Assembly: GCA_964511425.1 (NCBI GenBank)
Contig: CAZEFI010000007.1
Span: 18,236 to 82,235, forward strand
Reading direction: 5' to 3'
Length of the DNA: 64,000 nucleotides
Source: Bin55 sp964511425
GTDB lineage: Bacteria; Pseudomonadota; Gammaproteobacteria; Pseudomonadales; Azotimanducaceae
Below the pieces are notes generated by a model, which searched no databases, was not told the DNA's origin, and was given only the letters and a program-made list of their open reading frames with translations. Shown here one piece after another: positions 1 to 6,252 of this stretch. Positions within the stretch are counted from its first letter, which is position 1, and the number at the start of each line of letters is the position of its first letter. A program made the translations under genes and the position numbers.

Positions 1-350
1 GAAATAACCCAACGAGGTTCCAACAACTGTTCGTAAAGATGCTGCAAGACTGGAGCCATTTTTCGAAACACGGTTCCCGACACAACAATTAAATCGGATT
101 GTCTTGGAGTCGCACGAATCACTTCTGCTCCAAAGCGAGAAATATCGTGGCGCGAGGTAAATCCTGTTGCCATTTCTACATAACAGCACGATAGACCAAA
201 ATTGAACGGCCATATTGAATTAGAACGTGCCCAAGCAACTAAATCTTCAAGCCGCGCGGTGAGGAAACTTTTCGCTGCTTCTTCCTGATACACCTCGTCG
301 GACTGAGACATCAACTCATCCGCTGCAGTTTTGACTAATCGCCAGCGCAT
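1..350 (-). CDS. nuoB: NADH-quinone oxidoreductase subunit B (NuoB), 3' part outside window
   Basis: Peripheral-arm subunit of respiratory complex I that holds the terminal N2 iron-sulfur cluster and passes electrons to quinone. Reverse-strand translation from ATG at 350 gives about 116 residues before the window edge. It contains NFGLSCCYVEMA with the adjacent Cys55-Cys56 that ligate N2, followed by RQSDLIVVSGTV, both diagnostic of NuoB. The start overlaps the nuoA stop in a TAATG junction, so the two genes are probably translationally coupled. The remaining Cys ligands lie beyond the edge. Identification is from direct motif recognition; partial only because of the window boundary. Confidence 0.95.
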   Translation of the reverse strand, partial: MRWRLVKTAADELMSQSDEVYQEEAAKSFLTARLEDLVAWARSNSIWPFNFGLSCCYVEMATGFTSRHDISRFGAEVIRATPRQSDLIVVSGTVFRKMAPVLQHLYEQLLEPRWVI

Positions 351-763
351 TAAGAAGTAACTCTCCGAGAATATGCGTCCGGCGTGGTATGGCGTGATTT
401 GATTCCCCAATCTAACGCGCCAGTGCGCCATTCATATGCAAGTGCAATCAAGAGCATGACAATAAAAACTGCAACCGCTATGTAGCCCATCCAACCAACT
501 TCCCGGAACGCAATGGCCCAACCCACAATAAAAATTGTCTCTAAATCAAAAATGACAAAGAAAATAGCGACTAGATAAAACTCTATCGACAAGCGCATGT
601 TTTCGGCTTCACCGACAGGGACGATTCCGGATTCATATGGTATGTCTTGCGCACGACCATGACGTGCTTTTTCGCCAACGAACCAAGAGAACAACAAGGT
701 TGCGGACAGAATCAATACTACGGCTAGTGTGTACAGAAGAAACGGTAGGATTTCAACAGTCAC
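350..763 (-). CDS. nuoA: NADH-quinone oxidoreductase subunit A (NuoA)
   Basis: Small membrane-arm subunit of complex I, 137 residues, with three predicted membrane helices (about residues 7-28, 60-82 and 90-110). The conserved loop reads IPYESGIVPVG, followed by FYLVAIFFVIFDLETIF, with the acidic D-x-E typical of NuoA/Ndh-C. It is the first gene of the nuo operon as in most proteobacteria, and nuoB follows with a one-base TAATG overlap. The start is GTG (763). No strong sigma70 promoter is evident upstream. Confidence 0.95.
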   Translation of the reverse strand: MTVEILPFLLYTLAVVLILSATLLFSWFVGEKARHGRAQDIPYESGIVPVGEAENMRLSIEFYLVAIFFVIFDLETIFIVGWAIAFREVGWMGYIAVAVFIVMLLIALAYEWRTGALDWGIKSRHTTPDAYSRRVTS

Positions 764-1112
764 TGCAACTTAGCACCATGCATAAATAAGAAATTGGACA
801 AAAAGAAGGGGTGAACTTGATCGAATTAGAGTGGTTAGCGACGAGAGAATAGAAAACCACGAGCACTCATGTCGTGTACTCTGTCCTCTCCTCCAAATCG
901 ATCCAATTGTTTAGCAAAAAAACTTATGAATATCGCAAAGTCCACCCTAGTGAACTGCGGTCACATTTTATTGAGACAACGCGGTTGTACGTACTTCGAG
1001 TTCGAAATCCAACTACAAACAAAAGTTTCGTATACTTTGTTCGAAATGCAATGATGCTTCATCCTCGCAGAATTGCGGAAATCGGAAATTTCACCCCAAC
1101 ACAAACTTGCTC
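764..1112. other. Intergenic stretch between nuoA and the small membrane-protein genes
   Basis: About 350 bases separate the divergent nuoA and the plus-strand gene at 1113. It should hold the nuo promoter (minus strand), but I see no convincing -35/-10 pair. The only coding candidate is a weak 80-codon frame at 874-1116, listed separately. No tRNA or terminator is visible. Confidence 0.5.
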
Positions 1113-1116
1113 ATGA
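874..1116 (+). CDS. Doubtful small ORF (80 residues) overlapping the next start by ATGA
   Basis: A GTG-initiated frame whose TGA stop overlaps the ATG of the following gene in an ATGA junction, the arrangement used for coupled genes in this genome. The product is basic and rich in Ser, Arg and Tyr, with no signal peptide, membrane segment or motif that I recognise. Codon choice (CGA, GAA, AAC) is not unlike the neighbours. No ribosome binding site is evident. The junction could be chance, so this is only a candidate; homologues would be needed to accept it. Confidence 0.25.
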   Translation: MYSVLSSKSIQLFSKKTYEYRKVHPSELRSHFIETTRLYVLRVRNPTTNKSFVYFVRNAMMLHPRRIAEIGNFTPTQTCS

Positions 1117-1553
1117 CGACCGATAACTCTGTTTCCTTCTATCAAGAAATAGCGGAATCACGGCCACAGTTGGTGCGATCTGCCACTGGCCTATTAGCAC
1201 TAAACGCAGTAATCCTGCTCGGTTGGTGGATTGTAGTTCCAGCTGATGTAGAAAGTAACGGCGCGCAGTTTTTTTTCATTCTGATGTGGGGGGCGATCGC
1301 ATTCGCGATATATCGTGGCCACAGTTGGGTCCGATATGCAATTGCTGTTGTCGTCGTAGCAGGGCTAGTAGAATTTATCAACGCCTACGCACCTAGCGAA
1401 CTCATCAGCTCTTTGAGTTGGGACGAAAAAGTCACCAAGTCGATTGGCCTAATTACCGTGTTATTGCTGTTTTACCCGACTTCGCATCGTTGGTACAAAT
1501 CCGTAAAAGAAACTCGTAAGCGGTACGAAGCCGCACAAAAAACTGGTTCCTAG
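1113..1553 (+). CDS. Four-helix membrane protein of unknown function
   Basis: 146 residues from ATG 1113. After a short polar N-terminus there are four hydrophobic stretches (about residues 24-43, 52-68, 74-92 and 112-126), then a basic C-terminal tail rich in Lys and Arg that probably faces the cytoplasm. The topology resembles small uncharacterised inner-membrane proteins of the DUF family kind, but I do not recognise a named family. It is followed after 36 bases by another small membrane protein on the same strand, which suggests an operon with 1590-1964 and possibly with the exported hydrolase at 1990. Confidence 0.7.
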   Translation: MTTDNSVSFYQEIAESRPQLVRSATGLLALNAVILLGWWIVVPADVESNGAQFFFILMWGAIAFAIYRGHSWVRYAIAVVVVAGLVEFINAYAPSELISSLSWDEKVTKSIGLITVLLLFYPTSHRWYKSVKETRKRYEAAQKTGS

Positions 1554-1589
1554 TTCTTCGAATTCACGATCCTGTGGATTGGGATTAAC

Positions 1590-1964
1590 GTGAAACTCGG
1601 TATCACGCCCGGTTTGGTATTGATTGTCGTGTGTGCGGTTAGCACGCCATTTGTGGTAGCAGGGGTATTGTTGTTTCTGCCTCCATCTTGGACGTCTACA
1701 ACGATAGGATTAACGTTTTTTCTCTTCGCACTCTACGGTACAGTCGTCGGTGTAATCACAGCTGTATGTATGAACGTTATCGCCACGTTCGGACTTCATC
1801 AAATTCTCGTGTTTTCGATTACCGCGTTAATAGTGAATCGAGTTAAGCAATTGATGCTTTCAACGCCTAATGAAGTTGGAATTGTGGAAGCCGCAGCGTT
1901 ACTCATCGTCTGTTTGCTCGTATTTTGCGTGACCCTTTTTATGCAAAGAAACAAGCAGGACTAA
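1590..1964 (+). CDS. Small hydrophobic membrane protein of unknown function
   Basis: 124 residues from a GTG start, almost entirely hydrophobic, with four likely membrane helices (about 7-30, 35-60, 64-85 and 98-118) and a short cytoplasmic QRNKQD tail. No functional motif is recognised. It lies between another small membrane protein and an exported alpha/beta hydrolase, 25 bases upstream of the latter, and is probably co-transcribed with them. Confidence 0.6.
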   Translation: MKLGITPGLVLIVVCAVSTPFVVAGVLLFLPPSWTSTTIGLTFFLFALYGTVVGVITAVCMNVIATFGLHQILVFSITALIVNRVKQLMLSTPNEVGIVEAAALLIVCLLVFCVTLFMQRNKQD

Positions 1965-1989
1965 TCGCAAAACTAGGAGGTAAAAAATT

Positions 1990-2853
1990 ATGCGATACAT
2001 CACAACTAGATTTATTGGTTCAATTTTGGTGCTATTGGCCACTAGCTGTTTTTTACATGCGGAAGAAGAAAGCACCGTTGAGATCATTGAAGACGTCATT
2101 TACGGGCATAAAGCAGGAATGGCACTTATCTATGATGTTTTTAAACCCGCTCAACCCAACGGCACTGCGTTGATTTTCATGGTGAGCTATGGTTGGCGGT
2201 CACCGTGGCAACCTGCCGAATACCAACAAGAGATGTTTCAAAAATATTTGGATCGCAATGTCACGGTCTTTAATGTGTACCACGGGAGTTCTCCGCAGTT
2301 CAAAGTCCCCGAGGCCGTGAGCGATGTCCGACGGGCAGTACGACACATTAGACTACACGCGGACGAATATGAGGTCGACGACGAAAAGTTTGTAACTTTC
2401 GGTTTCAGTGCTGGTGGACATCTAAGTCTCATGTTAGCACTAGACAGTGATTCCGGGAACGAAAATGCGCAAGATCCAATTGAGCGAGTATCAAATCAGG
2501 TTGCCGCCACAATGGCAATTTTCCCACCGGTAGATCTCACCGATTTTGTTGGACCGTCAGAGAGCTTTCCAGCATTGGATTTCGATCCAGAATTAGCGGA
2601 AAGCGTATCGCCAATCTTTGCAGTATCGAAAAACGCCCCTCCAATCTTGCTTGTCCACGGAGACCAGGACGAACTAGTAGACATCGAGCACAGTGAAAGG
2701 ATTCGTACAGCGTTGAAGAACAACGGCAATTGGGTGCATCTTGAAGTGATTGAGGGAGCTGGACATGGTTTTTACGAGGAAGCACACAATGAACAATTTC
2801 AAAAGGCCGTGTTCAATTTTTTAGAAGAGCACAAGTTTGTGTCGAAGAAATAA
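1990..2853 (+). CDS. Exported alpha/beta hydrolase (esterase-like)
   Basis: 287 residues with an N-terminal signal sequence (hydrophobic core about residues 9-22, likely cleavage near residue 24) and an alpha/beta-hydrolase domain. The nucleophile elbow is GFSAGG with Ser140; the Asp and His of a triad are in VHGDQDELV and GAGHGF near the C-terminus, as in BD-FAE/esterase-lipase (dienelactone hydrolase-like) enzymes. The start is supported by a perfect AGGAGG at 1975-1980, nine bases before the ATG. The substrate cannot be deduced; a periplasmic carboxylesterase or peptidase-like hydrolase is likely. Confidence 0.85.
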   Translation: MRYITTRFIGSILVLLATSCFLHAEEESTVEIIEDVIYGHKAGMALIYDVFKPAQPNGTALIFMVSYGWRSPWQPAEYQQEMFQKYLDRNVTVFNVYHGSSPQFKVPEAVSDVRRAVRHIRLHADEYEVDDEKFVTFGFSAGGHLSLMLALDSDSGNENAQDPIERVSNQVAATMAIFPPVDLTDFVGPSESFPALDFDPELAESVSPIFAVSKNAPPILLVHGDQDELVDIEHSERIRTALKNNGNWVHLEVIEGAGHGFYEEAHNEQFQKAVFNFLEEHKFVSKK

Positions 2854-3173
2854 CAGCTACTAGTAAAGCAATTCCAATCTTGAAAAGATACGAGAATTGA
2901 GATCGTTGAGTAAATAAATTGACACCGTCTTTCCACGGATAGCATGGTATTAAGTGGAATCGTCGCAACAAACGTTTGAATTGAGAACAGTGGCTCAGAC
3001 TAATCGTCCCGCTGCTCACACACTTTATTAAGAATCACAAACATCTCCAATTAATAGCAAGTCCTACAGGGATTCTCAACAGGGAAAACAGTTACAAGAG
3101 GTGTCCCCAATTGGTTTCGGAGTTAGCTCTGTTTCACTCTTCGCGAGCCCAAACCGACGAGGAAGTGTTTGCG
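2854..3173. other. Intergenic stretch, nothing identified
   Basis: 320 bases between the plus-strand hydrolase and the minus-strand nuclease gene, which are convergent. I see no gene, tRNA or clear GC-rich hairpin followed by a T-run. It marks the left border of the restriction-modification patch. Confidence 0.5.
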
Positions 3174-3671
3174 CTACTTCAGACCGAAAATCGAATCTAC
3201 AAATTCAATCTCCTTACAGCGTATAAGCAGATTCCAGTTGTTCTTAGTATGGAGAATTTTTTTGATTGAAACACTCTTTTGTTGGATTCTCTCAATAAAT
3301 ATCGTAGGGATAATGTAGAAGTTTACTTCCGAATCGCCATTGTCCCTATGGCAATCCACGCCAACAATTACGTCTGCGGTTTGGGTGTTATGGACGTAGG
3401 ATTTAACATCTGACTTGTACGAACGATCTGCACCTCCTCGGACTCCACCAGAAAAAGGGACGGACTTGCTCTTACTAACGGTCTTGACCTGAACTCGAAT
3501 AATTTCGTGAACATTCGTTTCTACCAAGATGTCATAAGTCGAATGAGGAAGATCAACGCGCGATGCGTTGTACCCTCGCTCTAGCAAAGCGGCTAGGAAT
3601 CTACTTTCGTTAGCAAAACCCTTGGCTGACGCTAGCTTACCTTTAGATATTGAGTGTTGAATTTCGGTCAT
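3174..3671 (-). CDS. PD-(D/E)XK endonuclease, probable restriction enzyme
   Basis: 165 residues. The core motif of the PD-(D/E)XK nuclease fold is readable: Glu22 in the first helix, Asp47 in STYDILVE, and Gln61-x-Lys63 in RVQVKT, the Q-x-K variant seen in group I intron-associated (I-Ssp6803I-like) nucleases and some restriction enzymes. The start ATG at 3671 overlaps the stop of the upstream DNA methyltransferase in an ATGA junction, so the two are co-translated and most simply form a type II restriction-modification pair. No DNA-recognition domain is obvious beyond the fold itself. The cognate site cannot be predicted. Confidence 0.75.
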   Translation of the reverse strand: MTEIQHSISKGKLASAKGFANESRFLAALLERGYNASRVDLPHSTYDILVETNVHEIIRVQVKTVSKSKSVPFSGGVRGGADRSYKSDVKSYVHNTQTADVIVGVDCHRDNGDSEVNFYIIPTIFIERIQQKSVSIKKILHTKNNWNLLIRCKEIEFVDSIFGLK

Positions 3672-4996
3672 TTACGCAAAACCAGAACATAGTCATCATT
3701 TATCCGTTCTTTACGGGGAACTTTGATAAAGTGGTTAATAATTGTTGAAATAAAACAACACTCAATCGAGAATCCAACTTTAGATGCTTCTACACAAAGA
3801 TAACGCCAAGTTTCAAACTCGACACCTCGAATACGATTATTTCCCACCACAATTACGTACACCGCACCACGCTTGAGAACGCGGTAGACTTCTTTAAGGT
3901 TTGAAACCATGTCCCAGAGATACTTTGTCGCGATAAATGCTCGTCGAGGATCGGATTCGTATATTTTTGATATAGCTTGATCGGCTTCGTCACATCCAGA
4001 AGAATGAAGATCTGCATATTCGCGTGCCCGAACAACCTCGGTACCGATATGTTTTTTCTTCAATGGTTGCAACGAGCCGTTCGCAAAACCGAGCCAGTAC
4101 AACTCAAGCTGATGTGTTCTCGGATAGTCTACTGCATTAACGTAGGGAGGTGAAGTGAGTGCTAAATCAATACTACCATTTTTAATGACAGGCATATCGC
4201 GTGCATCAACATTGTCAGGAATGAAAACATTCCCAGACGGCTTTAACAATGACAACTGTAGCATGTTCCTTACTTGAACTTCGGTTCGTTTTAAAAAGAG
4301 ATCTACAGCCATCTTCGGATGCACTTGTTTGTTCAAAGATCGTCGGATCACAGTTCTCGTACAATTGTTGTCCGCCTCGGACACTTGTCTGATCACAGAT
4401 GAGAAACAGATACGGAAGAAATTCTTTGTATGTTCGTCCGTACAAGTATTTTCAATCTCTATCTTTATGTGTGCAAGTTCCTTGAGTATAAAAAGTTGGA
4501 ACCAATTGTCACGATATGGAAATTCTGGCACTCCATCTACGTGGGAGGGTTCTACATACGCTTCCACGCATTGACGAAGTTTTTGCCATGTGTTTACAAG
4601 TAAATCTTCGTTGAGTACGGTAGTTTTTACAGATGCCAAGGTTCGAGCTAGCGGGTCTACATCTACTCCAATGCTGTGGCGACCCAGAATCGACGCTTCA
4701 AGATTTGTAGTACCACTACCCATGAATGGATCTAGCACTAAATCGCCTTCTCGAGAATACCTTTTGATAATCCATCGTGGCAGTTCTGGAAAGAACTTCG
4801 CAGGAAACTTGTGGATTCCATGAGTGAGTGCACGTTGATCATGACTTATGAACAAATAGCTCGATCCATTCTCAATCGGTAAGGAAACTGGGATTTCACC
4901 TTCGATACGCATGGGTTCTTGAGATTGGTCAGAATTGATTTCGACGGTCGAGACCTCGTTTACTTCACCGACTCGTGGCAATTCTAATGTGGCCAT
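3668..4996 (-). CDS. DNA methyltransferase of a type II R-M system (N4-cytosine/N6-adenine class)
   Basis: 442 residues. SAM-binding motif I is DPFMGSGTT (residues 89-97), preceded by HGIHKFPAKFFPELP (59-73), a stretch typical of this methylase family. The catalytic motif IV is TSPPY (281-285). The S-P-P-Y form is commonest in N4-cytosine methylases, though N6-adenine activity cannot be excluded. The about 180 residues between motifs I and IV may contain the target recognition region. The product would protect host DNA from the nuclease encoded immediately downstream with a 4-base overlap. A perfect 12-bp palindrome lies 29 bases upstream of the ATG and may be an operator. Confidence 0.85.
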   Translation of the reverse strand: MATLELPRVGEVNEVSTVEINSDQSQEPMRIEGEIPVSLPIENGSSYLFISHDQRALTHGIHKFPAKFFPELPRWIIKRYSREGDLVLDPFMGSGTTNLEASILGRHSIGVDVDPLARTLASVKTTVLNEDLLVNTWQKLRQCVEAYVEPSHVDGVPEFPYRDNWFQLFILKELAHIKIEIENTCTDEHTKNFFRICFSSVIRQVSEADNNCTRTVIRRSLNKQVHPKMAVDLFLKRTEVQVRNMLQLSLLKPSGNVFIPDNVDARDMPVIKNGSIDLALTSPPYVNAVDYPRTHQLELYWLGFANGSLQPLKKKHIGTEVVRAREYADLHSSGCDEADQAISKIYESDPRRAFIATKYLWDMVSNLKEVYRVLKRGAVYVIVVGNNRIRGVEFETWRYLCVEASKVGFSIECCFISTIINHFIKVPRKERINDDYVLVLRK

Positions 4997-5596
4997 GTAT
5001 TTATCTTATACTCGAACTAATCCGACCGAATATTCGGAGATCATGTGTTGGAAAAGGGAAATTGACTTAAATCCTACCATACTGTACAATATTATATATA
5101 TCTTGTGCGGTGATACAACCAAGAGTATTCGCAAAAACTCATCTCAGAATTTACCGGATCCCTGAATTCTCATGCACCAGTGGTGCTACAGAAAATCACT
5201 GACACTAAAACCTTTTTCCAATAAAGCTGCATTTTGTTACCAATGGCTGCACAAATATCAACGATTTGTCTATATCCCGATACGTACTTATTGGCAATGA
5301 TCTTAGGTCCATGATCGACTCAAATTCGAGATCGCCGCGGCGTACAAAACTATAGTTCAACTCGAGACTCCGATTGGCATAGACGGAAACAAGACTAATT
5401 ACTGATCTTCATCTATCGGGATGTACTCAATTGATACAAGAATCTTGGAATCCACTCGAAATGATCTGAACGGAATGTGTCGTCGTTGGAGACGCTGAGT
5501 AACTGCAAGGCATGAATTTATTTAGAGACGACAATAAGCCACTCAGTCGCTCGAGTTGTAAATTCAATGATCTCAAGTATCTTCACTGTTCGTGCA
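4997..5596. other. AT-rich intergenic stretch upstream of the R-M pair
   Basis: About 600 bases between the divergent methyltransferase and cupin genes. It holds the CCGAATATTCGG palindrome at 5026-5037, an AT-rich run near 5080-5102 and a short perfect inverted repeat (GCACCA/TGGTGC, 5174-5186). I see no coding frame with supportable content, and no insertion-sequence ends or direct repeats that would define the borders of the island. Confidence 0.45.
5026..5037. promoter_or_regulatory. 12-bp perfect palindrome upstream of methyltransferase, candidate operator
   Basis: CCGAATATTCGG is self-complementary and ends 29 bases before the methyltransferase ATG (4996, minus strand). On the minus strand a possible -10 (TATAAG) lies between it and the start, placing the palindrome around the -35 region. 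That position fits repression by the methyltransferase itself or another DNA-binding protein, but no separate controller protein gene is present. It may also simply be a recognition site or chance. Confidence 0.35.
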
Positions 5597-5625
5597 TTGT
5601 AGTATATGTTACCATTTGTTATAAT
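5597..5625 (+). promoter_or_regulatory. Sigma70-type promoter for the cupin-like gene
   Basis: TTGTAG (5597-5602), exactly 17 bases, then a perfect TATAAT (5620-5625). Transcription would start near 5632, about 45 bases upstream of the ATG at 5678. This argues that the longer reading frame beginning at 5606 uses a start inside the promoter and is not the real one. Confidence 0.7.
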
Positions 5626-5677
5626 AGAAATAAACAGAATTGATGTAATATTTTGCTATTCTAGTGTACGAACGTTA

Positions 5678-6244
5678 ATGCCCCCACAATTGAACGAATC
5701 AATCTCAACCCAAAATGAATTTAAGCCAAAAAACGCACCAAAAAATTTCATCGACGGACGCGGTCAATCATGGCTCTATAGACTTCTCCGACGATTCGGT
5801 GGAAAGACCATATACGTCTATGACAAAATATACCTAACGAGGTATTACCTATTTGGAGACGGAAGTGGTAAGTCGTTTGAGCTCTATGTACACCATATGC
5901 ATGCCACGGACAGTTTCCGATGGTTACACAATCACCCTTGGAAGTGGTTCATTTCTTTTGTCTTCGCGGGTTCCTACATTCAGGATACCTTCAATCGACA
6001 GACCAACCAATTTGATACGCAGCACGTTCGATGGTTAAATCTCTTTCGAGGTTTAAATCGATATCACGCGATTCGAAAGTTACCCAGTGGTTCTGCCTGG
6101 ACTTTGGTTCTCGCGCCCCCAAAGTTAAAAGACTATAACTGGGGCTATTGGAACGATGAAGCTAATGAGCACATTGAAGACAATCTAATCGGACACGAAT
6201 CAGCGCGCATTGAAGTCTTCGGCAACAAAGTCCTGAAAGACTAA
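5678..6244 (+). CDS. Cupin-like protein of unknown function
   Basis: 188 residues from ATG 5678. The centre reads HHMHATDSFRWLHNHPWKWF followed by a beta-rich GSYIQDTF segment, the His-rich pattern of small cupin or cysteine-dioxygenase-like folds, which usually bind a metal through clustered His residues. Similar small proteins are known to me mainly as hypothetical proteins from bacteria and phages. I chose the start because the promoter -10 element lies at 5620-5625, downstream of the alternative start at 5606. It is a single-gene unit next to the restriction-modification pair and converges with clpB. Its substrate is unknown. Confidence 0.7.
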   Translation: MPPQLNESISTQNEFKPKNAPKNFIDGRGQSWLYRLLRRFGGKTIYVYDKIYLTRYYLFGDGSGKSFELYVHHMHATDSFRWLHNHPWKWFISFVFAGSYIQDTFNRQTNQFDTQHVRWLNLFRGLNRYHAIRKLPSGSAWTLVLAPPKLKDYNWGYWNDEANEHIEDNLIGHESARIEVFGNKVLKD

Positions 6245-6252
6245 GCCTCTAG

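Noticed and set aside
5606..5677. Upstream start of the cupin-like gene
   Set aside because: It lies within the promoter (between -35 and -10 elements at 5597-5625), so a transcript would not contain it; ATG 5678 is used instead.
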